From positions 38,141,548 through 38,205,547 of the forward strand of contig OW388299.1 in the NCBI GenBank assembly GCA_936450465.1: 64,000 nt of DNA, read 5' to 3'. The position numbers and the translations under genes were made by a program. Shown here piece after piece: positions 44,046 through 63,275 of this stretch; the stretch's first letter is position 1; every line of letters starts with the position of its first letter. The notes below the pieces were generated by a model that was not told the DNA's origin, did not search any database, and saw only the letters and a list, made by a program, of their open reading frames with translations. This DNA is from Gibbula magus (lineage: Eukaryota > Mollusca > Gastropoda > Trochida > Trochidae).

Positions 44046-45471
44046 ACATCAAGGAAGATAATTTGATATGTAAATGTTGGTTATTCCCTTGCCATGGTAG
44101 ATGTCAAATATATGTTATTATTTTAATTTTAATAATCTTTTACTAAATTATCAACTACGAAAAGGACTAAATTAGATATTATATAGATATTGGATATCTC
44201 ATAAATCAAGCACACGCTATCCAAATAGAACTTATTTACGTTTCAATCAATATCGCCAAACGATGTGAATTTTCTACGCCTATGCTGAAACTATCATTTG
44301 CTGAAAATAGAGGATTATTTGTGATGTTATAATATCGATTAAATGTAACGGAAACTCTTGAACAACTCACAGACAAGACATTAATAAATATGCACGATGG
44401 CATTAGACTCGTAGGGGTTAAAGGGCGCTTTTTTTTTTATTACCACAACCATGTCGTGAACCTACCTTGATGTGTTCAACATATTTTTAAAACAGTAAAG
44501 TATTAAAGAAGGCTGCTAAGGCAACACTTTCGAAAAATGTAACTTTTTTCTGATCTTCTCACGGATAAATCATCAATGCTCATGGCGGATTTATCATCCA
44601 AAACAGCAAAGTGATTATTTGCCCGGTTTTTTTTAAAAATAGGATTTAAAAGAACACTTTGCATCTCTCCAAAACAGCAAGTTTCTCGTTAAAAAAAAGC
44701 ATTATGATATAGAATCAATCTTGTCATATTAGAATCACTTCATGTCGTGTTCGAAGCAGTATTTCAGCTTGTCCCAACATGCCAATAAGTTGGGAGTAAT
44801 AACGAGTGCTAACATATTTTAAGGCCGCTTCACATTGGATGCATTCGATACTGGGAAGAAGACGGGGGTCCGGAAAAAACTCTTCAGCTCAGTTATTTGT
44901 ATCAAGACTTGTATGTGAAATAATGGTGAGAGACCGAGGATACGGATCAGGACAAAATGAACAAACTTAGTTCATCTAGGTTCAAGGTCCAACATAAAAA
45001 CTATGTGGAGAGAGTTTTACCAAACCACAACAGTCTGAGCAATCCTTTTGAAAGAACAGGAAAGCAAAATAATCTAATGGCACAAGGATGGAACCCAGCC
45101 CATGTAATCAACCCATTCGACCTTTCAGATCCAGTGAGAAATAAAGCCATGGGCTCTGCAGCTTGTTTGGTTATCAAAGGGGTGCACCCATACTAAGGTT
45201 TGTCATGAGGCTATGAACTTGACAAATCTTAGTCGTCATCCAAATAAGATATCCTCAAAATGTCAACTCTGCCACAAAAACATTTGAGAAGTGGATGACC
45301 AAAGTATTAAAGATGTAACAATTATTCGGAACCTCCGCTTCCTTTCCGATGCCAAACGTTTTTTGTAGATTGAAATGGGTTTTGGAAATAATGTTATAAA
45401 CCTCTAGTGACGTCACTCTATTGTTCTATTAGGTTTTTTACCGGGTAAACCTCTATTGTCAGTTTGCCAGG
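44046..45471. other. Intergenic, no gene seen
   Basis: A 79-codon plus-strand frame at 44957..45196 has no recognisable motif. A phrase AGCCATGGGCTCTG at about 45147 matches the terminus of the intron-3 minisatellite element. Confidence 0.5.
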
Positions 45472-45556
45472 CGTTCTCCAAGAATGCCCAGGGCTTTCTT
45501 GAAGAATGCCCAGAGCTTTCTCTAGGAATGCCTGGGGCTTACTCTAGAATCTATCA
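45472..45556. repeat. Short tandem repeat, about 28-bp unit
   Basis: Three imperfect copies of AAGAATGCCCAGGGCTTTCT. Confidence 0.75.
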
Positions 45557-45902
45557 GAAATTTATTTTGATTTGGAATTATACACGTTTTGAAATACTTT
45601 GATTCAAAGTCCTTCTTCGAATAAATACCATCACAAAATATCACATTTTTGACAAATCACAAATCACCCTGCACCACCCGCTTACTAAACTGGCGCCTTT
45701 GACAACTCGGCTATAAAGGCCCACAAGAACAATGATGTATTTTCCACAGTGACAATCATGTGAACTCCACGAGGCAGATAGCACATGCAGCTCACGTGCA
45801 CGACGTGGGTAGCGAGCGCAAAGCACGTGCAGGGCGCGGGTGTGCTCTCTTCATAGCAGTTGAACTCCCAGCAGTATATACCAATGAAGCCACGTCATAA
45901 TT

Positions 45903-46075
45903 TCTGTCGGTTCATAAGTAAGATCAAAACCTGGTTCTCGGCTTTGTTTGTGGAGTATGCCCTTGGCGTCAGGAAAGGGGGGCGGGCCTATTGGCCCTTC
46001 CCCTTTCCCTCCCCCACGGGCATACTCCACAAACAAAGCCTCTGACACGGTTTTGATCCATTACGTCATCACTTG
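45903..46075. repeat. Foldback repeat
   Basis: Perfect 23-bp arms GGCTTTGTTTGTGGAGTATG... and ...CATACTCCACAAACAAAGCC, extended by imperfect pairing through GATCAAAACC on both sides. The loop is GC- and purine-rich. Confidence 0.85.
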
Positions 46076-46714
46076 GGGACATTTTCCCCATCTTTTTGGC
46101 TAGGTGTCCCTAAAATTTGAAGAAGTAGGATACTTTTACCATTGCAAGGGTCCCAAACCCACTTGTTCAGAAATGGCCAAAATGACCCCCTCAGCAGATC
46201 ACCAAGGAACAACACTGCTTAATGTGGAAACAATGACCCCAAACAGTTTATATTTCAAATTGACAACATTCAGTTTCCAATTCAAACATTATCACACAAC
46301 AAAATCACGAGTTGGTTTAACGTTTTTATTGCTGCAACAGTACCACAGACAATAGTGAGCAAGACTGATCAATGATGAAGCACAAAATTAGGTGATATGC
46401 ACAAAAATCTTTGGTCAAAATGATTGCTGAAAATAGTTGAGTAAAAAAACTCAAGGCCTGAGAAAACAATATTGCCGACTTTAAGCAGACAATTGCAACG
46501 AGGAAATAACGGTATGCCAACTTTCGAAGACTAGTCACAAATCCTTAATACTGACAAGTAGATATGGACTGGGAGGCTGGATAAAGTGCAATGTCAAACT
46601 GAACATCTTGCTGGAAATAACCAGATGACACTAACAACAATTATGCTGAATCTAACCATTGGGTCAGACATGATTTTAAATTTTACAATGGCAGAACCTT
46701 CAAATAGTCACTTT

Positions 46715-52718
<6,004 letters not shown>

Positions 52719-52786
52719 GACGCAAGATGTTCCTGACTGCCTCTCTCCTCTAAAAATGTCTGACAAATTTTTCAGCGTAAACGCCG

Positions 52787-52794
52787 CTTAAATA
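52787..52794 (-). promoter_or_regulatory. TATA-like box of beta-tubulin gene 4
   Basis: TATTTAAG on the minus strand about 70 bp upstream of the ATG. It differs from the TATATAAG of the other three genes, in line with an unrelated promoter. Confidence 0.5.
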
Positions 52795-55064
52795 CTCCCA
52801 CAGGCTTGTATAATGCACATACCGACAGTGCTGGAATAATACATTTACGGACCATAGCTAAAGGGAGATAAGCAGTGTTAGGTTAAATGCAAATCATTTC
52901 GCGTGATTGGCTTGAATAACACAGTCGGGATTTGTCCATCATATTGCAAGCAGAAGGGGGATAACTGCTATATATTTCAATAACTGCAATGATTTTCTGA
53001 CAATGTTGTGCACCCATTGGCCATCGATTTCTTTGAGTATTTTGATTGGCGATTGGCTTGTCGATTTCGTGCATTACAGGGAAGTTCAACATTCATTCTA
53101 GTTTTAATCAGAATAAATTTAAATCCTGGACGATCGCGTACACGTACAGTACAGTTTAAGTAGTCCTGCTCCATGACTGTGTATTATTAAGAGCCTTTAA
53201 TACAGTCTAGATTTTTATTCAGCAAGGCTAGATAAACTGAATACACACTGGAAGTATACAAAATATGTAATCAAAATGATGAAGGTAGACTGTAATTATA
53301 AAAATTCCATAGACTAAATTTTAGTCTAAGTTTTAAGCATCTACACTTTTTACATTTTACTGTGACTAATTTGAGTCTAAAACGAATCATAAGTTTGTTT
53401 GAGCAATGCAAAACGATTGTTTTCTTTTTATTATAACTTCTGGATTTGAAATTTCATACATAGGCACGCACGCATAAGAAGTAGCTCCAGATTTGCGACA
53501 ACAGGTAAACTGCTTAGAAATTTACACGAACCTTATAAATACAGCCATCGAGATGCATTAAATAATCTGAAGATAAGAAGGGAAGTGTTTATACATTAAT
53601 TAAAGTTATTTAAAGTAAAAACCAACCATGTCATGATTTAAGATTTTATGTTATGTATAAGATTAAGCTATCTAAATAAATCTAGATCGACTGTTCTATA
53701 TTATGTTAATACGGTGGTATAACCCAATATAAACAAATCTAAATTTAGTTTTTATTGCATATTATGATTCCATATCCAGGTTGATAAACTTGCTTAAAGA
53801 CGCATCCATTGTGTTTCATAGCATTTTATTTGGCCTTAATACGTGGCTAAATACTTTATGTGTTGATTTTATTTCAATAATTTCACTCAACTTGCATATT
53901 CATTTCCAATCTCCAAATATATAATAATTACTAGTTTCCAACGAAAATCGAGTAACATCATGTACGTCCCATTTACACGCACAATAGATATATTACTTAT
54001 TGAACATTATCAACCCAATTTTGTTTTTGTACTACTGCTTTTACCTTTATATCGTCACTACACTGATTCGACTATCATCATGATAATTTCAGTACCTCCC
54101 AAATACAATAACACTATTTACAAGGTTTTACAATGTGACCCCAAACAACACGATGGATGCACATTTAACAAGAAATCTAGATGTCTGAAATCGTGACGTA
54201 GATCTAAATTTAAATCTACAGACAAATTTGGTAATATGACGAAAAACAAAATCATTACATGATAATAGGAATAACGATAAGATTTATTCAACGCATAACA
54301 TCATCCCCCTCTCGAAAGTTCTTTGAAATAAAACTTGAATTTTTATGATGAATTCATGAATTTATAATCGTATGTTTTATGTTTATGTAGATCTATATAA
54401 GAACATAGTATACACGGTATGTCAAACTAAACGTATGTGATACATGCGATAGGCATTTCCTATCAGTACAAATCTGTGTGGTATGTTCCAGTACAATAGA
54501 TAGCCTAAGTGTTGTATTGTTATCCACGTGAAACTGTGTGACGTCATACCAGTAGGCAATTGAAGTTTGAATATCGTATATCACAAGATGAGGTGATTCG
54601 GGCTTTAAAGTCACACCCAGTGTTTTTCATAACATCTTATTTGACTCTAATGCGTGTCCAGATATCATATGTGCTAAACTTTTTCAAAAACTTTGACCGC
54701 ACTTGCATTTAATCATCTCGAATCGCCTAACATAACTAGTAAAACAGTGTTGCACCCCGATGTTTTTCACCTGTAAAACTCGTTTAATAAGACGTGTAAT
54801 AAAAATTGATTATTATAAAGCAGTTTAAAGGGGCAGTAACACGTTTTTTGGGGGGCAATTTTTTTAAATTTCCCATTTATAATGATAGTTTATGTCATTT
54901 ATATTTACTTTAGAGGGTAAAACATATTATGTTACACAAACCAGTTATCCGCTGTGGTAATAACGGCGTTGCGAATAAAGCAAAAATGCATGGCGGCCAT
55001 TTTATTGTGAGCACATTTTATTTTTTTCGAATTACAAAAACGATTCCCATGGCTTGATGGAACC

Positions 55065-55639
55065 CATCCTCGATAATCCAGCGCTATTGTTCCGATAAAT
55101 CTACACACAAGCGTTGGAAAACAGTAAGGGTATTTATCCCTAACCTAGTTACCTCCTCTTGGGTCCATGTTATCCAATCAGAAACGAAACGCAGACACTA
55201 TCTGCGTAAACAACTCGACCAATCAAAACGCTTCACTACCGCTGTTTATAGAAACACACATAGCGGCGGCCGACTCACTCGATTACGATAAGTTTGTAAC
55301 AAATTCAGCGTAGAAAACCTGACAGAAACTCAAACAAAAGTTTTAAGAAGTCTGTACGAGAAGAAGGGTGTATTCATGTCCATCAAAACGGGTGGAGGTA
55401 AATGATTAAAATCCCTGTGCTACCAGGCGTTCCCAATCATCTGCGAAAGCCAAGATCCTGACACGAGAATGCTTGTTATTTCACCCTTGATTTCAAGTGA
55501 TCTCATTGGTTGTTAGAAAGCAAGCGTTTCGCTGAGTCATTGCGAAGGGAGGTAACTAGGTTAAGGATAAATACCCTTACTGTTTTCCAGCGCTTGTGTG
55601 TAGATTTATCGGAACAATAGCGCTGGATTATCGAGGATG
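55065..55639 (+). mobile_element. Long-TIR element with helicase fragment (MULE-like)
   Basis: A 575-bp insertion bounded by the direct repeat GATGGAACC (55056..55064 and 55640..55648; 7-9 bp depending on where the ends are set). TIRs of about 90 bp start CATCCTCGATAATCCAGCGC. Unit 2 keeps the empty site. Long TIRs plus a roughly 9-bp duplication resemble Mutator-like elements. The centre carries a RecQ-like coding fragment rather than a transposase. Confidence 0.8.
55301..55516 (+). pseudogene. RecQ-like helicase N-terminal fragment
   Basis: In one frame: ENLTETQTKVLRSLYEKKGV, then FMSIKTGGGK, a stop (55403..55405), then SLCYQAFPII and RMLVISPLISSDLIG. TGGGK-SLCYQ is helicase motif I of RecQ-family SF2 enzymes and VISPLIS is motif Ia. 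A 9-bp insertion (TGATTAAAA) interrupts motif I and supplies the stop. Only the first about 70 codons of the helicase core remain, so it is non-functional. Confidence 0.7.
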
Positions 55640-55965
55640 GATGGAACCATGTACACTCATTTTTAACTTGATTTTCCGAAGAGAGGAGAGTTGTTTTACT
55701 ATTGGTGACATTATATTTCAAATACATTTCATCGACATATTTCATCCAAAAAAACATGCAACTGCATTTTTAAGGAACAAAATTGCAATCAAGTAACGGT
55801 TTACTTCTTGTGGATATTTGCATTTATAAAATCCTAATTTTTGTGTGTCCAGTTCAGTTATTCAGGAAAACGAAAGTTGCTGTAATTTGATTAATCGTAT
55901 ACTTTCAAGTGCAGAGACGACATTTAAAGTAACTTTCAAAGGTCACTAGTTAAAGCAGTATGAAC

Positions 55966-56352
55966 CTTCAAAGCAAAGATCTCAAAATTTAAAGGCAGAA
56001 TTTGATCTAAATACAATCCTGTATGGCAATCTAAATCTTCTACAACCAGTCAAAGAAAACGTGTTCATAAATTCGTTGGAAAGAGTCAGCGGTTCAATTA
56101 TATACATAGATACATATGTATGTTTTAACCATATTCATAATGTATTTGTCATAAGAATCATATTTGTATGTTGCCTTAATTATACATATTGCCTATTTTC
56201 ACTTGTAGATTGTTAAATGCTCTTCTGCATGACATTGTGTTATGTATTTTAGCCTTGTCAAATATTCATCGATTATGTGGAGAAGGCTTCTATAAGTTTT
56301 ATAACTTGTACCTAATCCATTTCTTAAATAAATAAAATATTTTTTCAATAAA
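55966..56352 (+). repeat. Dispersed repeat R, copy 2
   Basis: Uninterrupted relative of 29514..30110, showing the empty site of the hammerhead insertion (GATTATGTGGAGAAGGC). Confidence 0.85.
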
Positions 56353-56599
56353 ATCAAACCTTTAAAGCCACAAACTATGGAAAAAGATAAATTCATTAAA
56401 GTTGTCTAATAACGAAATCTGATCGTTAACGGTATTAACCTTTCAAAAGCAAAGAGGAGCCTTTACTTAATAATTGAACCCAACAAAGTCCCAAAAGTAT
56501 TTTTTTTTAAATGTATACCGGTTAATTTCGCAGAATTGAATGAAACCAACCGCAGCATTTTTTTTAAGGGACATTAATTTTAAGAGTTAGCAAGATGAG

Positions 56600-56696
56600 G
56601 ACTTACAAGTTCTATGGATTTACAATTTCTCTATTGCAACAAACAAATTAAATGGGATATTGCAATAAAGAAGTTGTAAATCCAAAGGACTTGAAT
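56600..56696. repeat. Hairpin repeat in unit 1
   Basis: AAGTTCTATGGATTTACAA and TTGTAAATCCAAAGGACTT form an imperfect stem of about 33 bp. Also present at 62529..62625. Confidence 0.75.
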
Positions 56697-57334
56697 TTAA
56701 TGTATGGTCATGTGCAAAAGAAACGTCCCACTGTTTGAGAGAGAGAAAACGAAACAACCTTTCCAGAATGAGACGTATTGATTTTTTAAAATTCATAAAA
56801 TGTAAATATTTGATTGATAAAAGATGTTGTCGTCATTAATAACCTGCTTGGGCTTAAATTTGTCGAGGCATCATGACTGCAGGACGTCACAAAACAAACA
56901 ACAACGCCATTTCTGACTCTCCTATCTCGGTTAGTTAAGGAGGCTCCAAAACAATTATTGTTTAAAACTTGTATGAACAGATAATGTTTTGAAAATTCAA
57001 ATTAGGTTTAGTTGACTTTTGAAGACAGAATGTAACTCTGTTGCAGTACAAAGTATCGTTCGTGGCTGGAATTAATATTGCAATATGCATATAGTGGGAC
57101 GTTTCTATCGTACGGGTATACTTTCTTAGCTTTAGAATGTATGAACACTCTTAGGGGTTCCTGTTCGAACAAACGGTAACTTAACAAATTATACAAGTTT
57201 TCTTTACCTTTTCATGGATGATATCGAGGCATTTTAGTTTGGTGGAATGGTCCTTTACATTCTGATACAGCAGTTGTTAAATCTTATCTATGTGGTGGCA
57301 CGTAGTCTTCGGCATCAGTTGAGTTCAGCAACAA

Positions 57335-57690
57335 CGACCGTGGCTCGCTGGATGGGTGGGTTACCCGCCTCATTACTGAATGAAAAACTTAGAGTTTGAA
57401 GGGTGCTTCCCTGCCCCACACTGAGACATGAGTTGAGAGGCTCATGGTGTCACCTTGGGCAAGGGACTTTATTCGAAATTTGCCTCTGTTCACTCAGCAC
57501 TCAACTGAGTACCTGGTTTGGAAGTGCAGGCAATGTGACAGCCTTTTAGCGCCTTAATTGGTAGACCAAGTTGCATATTCCAAAGGGAGTTGAGAATGAA
57601 AAAGGAACGATGTTGGTCCTTATACCAGGGTAACACTTTGAGCACGGCCCTTTGTGTTGTGGCGTTCAACGCGACATAAGTATCCTCATT
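57335..57690 (+). mobile_element. tRNA-derived SINE, unit 1 copy
   Basis: A-box-like GTGGCTCGCTGGATGGGTGG and B-box-like GGGTGCTTCCC, then ACCTTGGGCAAGGGACTTTA, ending AAGTATCCTCATTATTTA. Same family as 4785..5160. Confidence 0.75.
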
Positions 57691-58319
57691 ATTTATCTTT
57701 GTGATACGTAATACATAATCAATTTCATTTGTTTGTCGCTGTTGTCATTTTGCTTTTTATTCATTGAACTAAATTTCGGTATATACAGGTAACTTTGTCA
57801 AACAGAGATACATCCGTGTCTCCAGCAAGGACCTATAAATATCCTAAATGCGCCCAATCCTCGTCGTGGACATGATGATAGGGAGCAGGAACAGTTTGTG
57901 ATGTCCAGTTTAAATCCATACACTTATTCTCTTCAGCTTGGTTATGATATATCAATAAATTATCTAAACATTTCATGATTTCAAAATGTATGTTGTATAT
58001 TTTATCATGTTATGGCTAAGATAAACAAAAGCCTATATGCGATACCTAATATACTGTTTACAGCATTTTCTCTAATTCTTTTCAAAGGAACTTTTCCCAA
58101 GGGAACTTAATGAATACTTTATGAATATTTTAATGTTGTTTGTTTGATTATGTATATTTATTGTTCACGAATATGCAAGATGCGTGCACATGATTATCGT
58201 ATAATGTTGTGTAGATACACAAATAGTATATTGAATTTTATATCGGGCAAAGGTGAGCAGACATATCGTATAACGGTATAAAGGAAACCATGTTTTTAAT
58301 TTATAAAAAAACATTGGAT

Positions 58320-58500
58320 CATGACGCAAGATGTTCCTGACTGCCTCTCTCCTCTAAAAATGTCTGACAAATTTTTCAGCGTAAACGCCGCTTAAATACT
58401 CCCACAGGCTTGTATAATGCACATACCGACAGTGCTGGAATAATACATTTACGGACCATAGCTAAAGGGAGATAAGCAGTGTTAGGTTAAATGCAAATCA
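58320..58500 (-). promoter_or_regulatory. Orphan duplicate of the gene 4 promoter and 5' leader
   Basis: Identical over about 180 bp to 52716..52896, including the TATTTAAG box (58391..58398) and the ATG context. Sequence on the coding side is unrelated AT-rich DNA, so no tubulin exon follows. Confidence 0.8.
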
Positions 58501-59912
58501 GTTCGCGTGATTGGCTTGAATAACACAGTCGGGATTTGTCCATCATATTGCAAGCAGAAGGGGGATAACTGCTATATATTTCAATAACTGCAATGATTTT
58601 CAGACAATGTTGTGCACCCATTGGCCATCGATTTATTTGAGTATTTTGATTGGCGATTGGCTTGTCGATTTCGTGCATTACAGGGAAGTTCAACATTCAT
58701 TCTAGTTTTAATCAGAATAAATTTAAATCCTGGTCGATCGCGTACACGTACACTACAGTTTAAGTAGTCCTGCTCCAAGACTGTGTATTATTAAGAGCCT
58801 TTAATACAGTCTAGATTTTTATTCAGCAAGGCTAGATAAACTGAATACACGCTGGAAGTATACAAAATATGTAATCAAAATGATGAAGGTACTGTGATTA
58901 TAAAAATTCCATAGACTAAATTTCAGTCTAAGTTTTAAGCATCTACACTTTTTACATTTTACTGTGATTAATTTTAGTCTAAAACGAATCATAAGTTTGT
59001 TTGAGCAATGCAAAACGATTGTTTTCTTTTTATTATAACTTCTGTATTTGAAATTTCATGCTTAGGCATGCATGCATAAGAAAAAGTAGCTCCAGATTTG
59101 CGACAACAGGTAAACTGTTTAGAAATGTACACGGACCTTATTAATACAGCCATCGAGATGCATTAAATAATCTGAAGATAAGAAGGGAAGTGTTTATACA
59201 TTAATTAGAGTTATTTAAAGTAAAAACCAACCATGTCATGATTTAAGATTTTATGTTATGTATAAGATTATGCTATCTAAATAAATCTAGATCGACTGTT
59301 CTATATTATGTTAATACGGTGGTATAACCCAATATAAACAAATCTAAATTTATTTTTATTGCATATGATGATTCCATATCCAGGTTGATAAACTTGCTTA
59401 AAGACGCATCCATTGTGTTTCATAACATTTTATTTGGCCTAAATAAGTGGTTAAATACTTTATGTGTTGATTTTATTTCAATAATTTCACTCAACTTGCA
59501 TATTCATTCCCAATCTCCAAATATATCATAATTACTAGTTTCCAACGAAAATCGAGTAACATCATGTACGTCCCATTTACACGCACAATAGATATATTAC
59601 TTATTGAACATTATCAACCCAATTTTGTTTGTTACTACGGCTTTTACCTTTATATCGTCACTACACTGATTTGACTATCATCATGAAAATTTTAGTACTT
59701 CCCAATACAATAACACTATTTATAAGGTTTTGCTATGTAACCCCAAACAACACAATGGATGCAATTTAACAAGAAATATAGATGTCTGAAATCGTGACGT
59801 AGATCTAAATTAAAATCTACAGACGAATTTGGTAATATGACGAAAAACAAAATCATTACATGATAATAGGAATAATGACAAGATTTATTCAAGGCATAAC
59901 ATCATCCCCCTC

Positions 59913-60690
59913 GATACATTGAGTTCTTGGAAACAACGGTCTAGTGAGGCGCTCGTAAAATGACCTTCCTCCGCTGCACGTCCGCTTCGTCTGCACGTCC
60001 GCTTCGTCTTCGGCTCGCACAATCGTGTCATGTGTTTCTCAGTCCCTCAGTTTAAAAATGTTTAAAACGAGTTTAAACTTATGGGTTCGAATGATTAAAA
60101 ATATCAATATCTATAATTATATCTATCTTGTTTAAAAGTTTGAAAATATATATTAGGTCTAGCACGATTTCGATGCTCATCCCATGAACTTTTAATTGAG
60201 ATAGGAAGATATGTAAATATTGGCCTACATAGAGTACAAAGAATGTGTAAAGTAAAATTGAAGACGAGCATCATTTCCTTTTGGTTTGTCCTATCTACAG
60301 TAACATTCTAAAGGAATATATAAAGGGTAAACATTATGTTCATCGAAATAAGTATAACATTTCGTTACTGTTAAACAGTTTAAATATCCAAGAAATTTAA
60401 AACCTGTCCATGTATATTTTCTACGCATTTGGACATAGAAACCATATTGCTGCATGAATGATTATAAAGAACCAAATGTATATGCAATGTACTACATGCC
60501 TGAGGCCTTTTGAGTACCGGGAATAAAGAAAAATATCTTTAAAAAATATCTTAGAAAAATATCTTAAAAGTTCAATAAAACTAAAGAATGTTTATGATGA
60601 ATTCAGTGTAAATTTATATTGATTGAAAACATATTTTATTCATTTAAGAAATGAATTGGGCACAAGTTGTGAAACTTATAGAAGCTATAT
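59913..60690. other. Unit 2-specific segment
   Basis: Replaces 54.31-54.64 kb of unit 1. It includes a short CpG-bearing tandem (TGCACGTCCGCTTCGTC, twice) at about 59976..60009 and, at 60610..60688, an inverted fragment of repeat R. Confidence 0.65.
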
Positions 60691-60875
60691 TTGACTCTAA
60701 TGCGTGTCCAGATATCATATGTGCTGATTTCAGTTCAAATACTTTGACCGCACTTGCATTTAATCATCTCGAATCGCCTAACATACATAGTAAAACAGTG
60801 TTGCACCCCGATGTTTTTCACATGTAAAACTTGTTTAATAAGACGTGTAATAAAAAAAGATTATTATTAAGCAGT

Positions 60876-61689
60876 TTAAAGGGGCAGTAAGACGGGGTTT
60901 TTTTGCAATTTTATTTTTTTTAAATTTCCCATTTATAATGATAGTTTATGTCATTTATATTTACTTTAGAGGGTAAAACATATTTTATCATCCAAAACTG
61001 GGTTCCACAGGAGATATCGCTTGTATGAGATCAAGCGATATCTCCTAGGAGATATCGTTTTGGCAGTAGATTTTGAACAATGCCCTGTTGGTGTCAGCTA
61101 CATGACATCACAATGATTTTGCATCATCAAGTAATGACATCAAATGATATGACGTCATAATCACGATGACGTCATAATGCTATGACATCACAGCATTGGA
61201 AGCCAAATGGCAGTTGTGTGTTCAGATATTTTAATTTTTCATTAAAACCTAATGAAGAATGATTTTGGATGATAAATAGAATCTCACCCTCGTCTCTTCT
61301 GATATCAAACATATCAACAGTCGTTGATAAAAGTCAAAATATCCTCGGCAAGCCTCGGATATTTGTAACTTTTATCAACTCGTGTTGATATCTTTGATAT
61401 CAGAAGACACTTGGGTGACATTCTCTATATATTACACAAACCAATTATCCGTTGTGGTAATAACGGTGTTGCGAATAAAGCAAAAATTGATGGCGGCCAT
61501 TTTATTGTGAACACATTTTATTTTTTCGAATTACAAAAACCAGTCCCATAGCTTAATGGAACCATGTACACTCATTTTTAACTTGATTTTCCGAAGAGAG
61601 TAGAGTTGTTTTACTATTGGTGACATTATATTTCAAGTACATTTCATCGACATATATCATCCAAAAAAACGTGCTACTGCCCTTTTAAG
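60876..61689. mobile_element. TTAA-flanked MITE, copy F, with nested foldbacks
   Basis: TTAA at 60876 and 61686. The right end CGTGCTACTGCCC is well kept. Interrupted at about 60983..61432. Confidence 0.85.
60983..61432. repeat. Nested foldback cluster in MITE copy F
   Basis: The first part is bounded by TATCATCCAAAA and its inverse TTTTGGATGATA, with hairpin GGAGATATCGCTTG/CAAGCGATATCTCC and several TGACGTCAT motifs. The second part is a palindrome with arms TCTTCTGATATCAAACATATC...GTTGATAAAAGT. Absent from unit 1. Confidence 0.8.
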
Positions 61690-61883
61690 GAACAAAATTG
61701 CAATCAAGTAACGGTTTACTTCTTGTGGATATTTGCATTTATAAAATCCTAATTTTTGTGTGTCCAGTTCAGTTATTCAGGAAAACGAAAGTTGCTGTAA
61801 TTTGATTAATCGTATACTTTCAAGTGCAGAGACGACATTTAAAGTAACTTTCAAAGGTCACTAGTTAAAGCAGTATGAACCTT

Positions 61884-62302
61884 CAAAGCAAAGATCTCAA
61901 AATTTAAAGGCAGAATTTGATCTAAATACAATCCTGTATGGCAATCTAAATCTTCTACAACCAGTCAAAGAAAACGTGTTCATAAATTCGTTGGAAAGAG
62001 TCAGCGGTTCAATTATATACATAGATACATATGTATGTTTTAACCATGTTCATAATGTATTTGTCATAAGAATCATATTTCTAATTGTATGTTGTCTTAA
62101 TTATGCATATTACATGTTTACCCACTGAAACTATGCCTATTTTCACTTCTAGATTGTTAAATTCTCTTCTGCATGACATTGTGTTATGAATTTTAGCCTT
62201 GTCAAATATTTATCGATTATGTGGAGAAGGCTTCTATAAGTTTTATAACTTGTGCCTAATCCATTTCTTAAATAAATAAAATATTTTTTTCAATAAAATC
62301 AA
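61884..62302 (+). repeat. Dispersed repeat R, copy 3
   Basis: Unit 2 counterpart of 55966..56352; it retains GTTTACCCACTGAAACTATG, which is missing from copy 2. Confidence 0.85.
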
Positions 62303-62528
62303 ACCTTCAAAGCCACAAACTATGGAAAAAGATAAGTTCATTAAAGTTGTCTAATAACGAAATCTGATCGTTAACGGTATAAACCTTTCAAAAGCATAGA
62401 GAAGCCTTTACTTAACAATTGAACCCAACAAAGTCCCAAAAGTAGTTTTAAAAACGTATACCGGTTAATTTAGCAGAATTGAATGATTTTTTTAAGGGGC
62501 ATTGATTTTAAGAGTTAGCAAGATGAGG

Positions 62529-62625
62529 ACTTACAAGTTCTATGGATTTACAACTTCTTTAATGAACAAACACATTAAATGGGATATTGCAATAAAGAAG
62601 TTGTAAATCCAAAGGACTTGAATTT
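62529..62625. repeat. Hairpin repeat in unit 2
   Basis: Counterpart of 56600..56696. Confidence 0.75.
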
Positions 62626-63275
62626 AATGTATATACTCACAAGCAAAAGAAACGCCCCACTGTTTTAGAGAGAGAAAACGAAACACCCTTTCCAGAATGA
62701 GTGGTATTGATTTTTTGAATTCATAAAATGTAGATATTTGATTGATAAAATATGTTGTCGACATAAATAACCTGCTTGGGCTTAAATTTGTCGAGGCATC
62801 ATGACTGCAGGACGTCACAAAACAAACAAAAACGCCATTTTTGACTCTCCTATCTCGGTTAGTTAAGGAGGCTCCAAAACAATGATTATTTAAAACGTGT
62901 ATGAACAGATAATGTTTTGAAAACTCAAATTAGGTTAAGTTGACTTTTGAAGACAGAATGTAACTCTGTTGCAGTACAAAGTATCGTTCGTGGCTGGAAT
63001 TAATATTGCAATATGCATATAGTGGGAAGTTTCTATTGTACGGGTATACTTCCTTAGCTTTAGAATGTATGAACACTCTTAGGGGGTTCCTGTTCGAACC
63101 AACGGTAACTTAACAAATTATACAAGTTTTCTTTACCTTTTCATGGATGATATCGAGGCATTTTAGTTTGGTGGAATGGTCCTTTACATTCTGATACAGC
63201 AGTTGTTAAATCTTATCTATGTGGTGGCACGTAGTCTTCGGCATCAGTTGAGTTCAGCAACAACGACCGTGGCTC

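Larger units (their letters stand above)
54825..55773. mobile_element. TTAA-flanked MITE, copy E, split by another element
   Basis: Left end AGGGGCAGTAACACG after TTAA at 54825. The right end GCAACTGCATTT is degraded, before TTAA at 55770. The 575-bp element at 55065..55639 is nested within. Confidence 0.85.

Noticed and set aside
58320..58500. Fifth beta-tubulin gene start
   Set aside because: The promoter and ATG context are duplicated, but the codons after ATG do not encode MREI and no tubulin exon follows.
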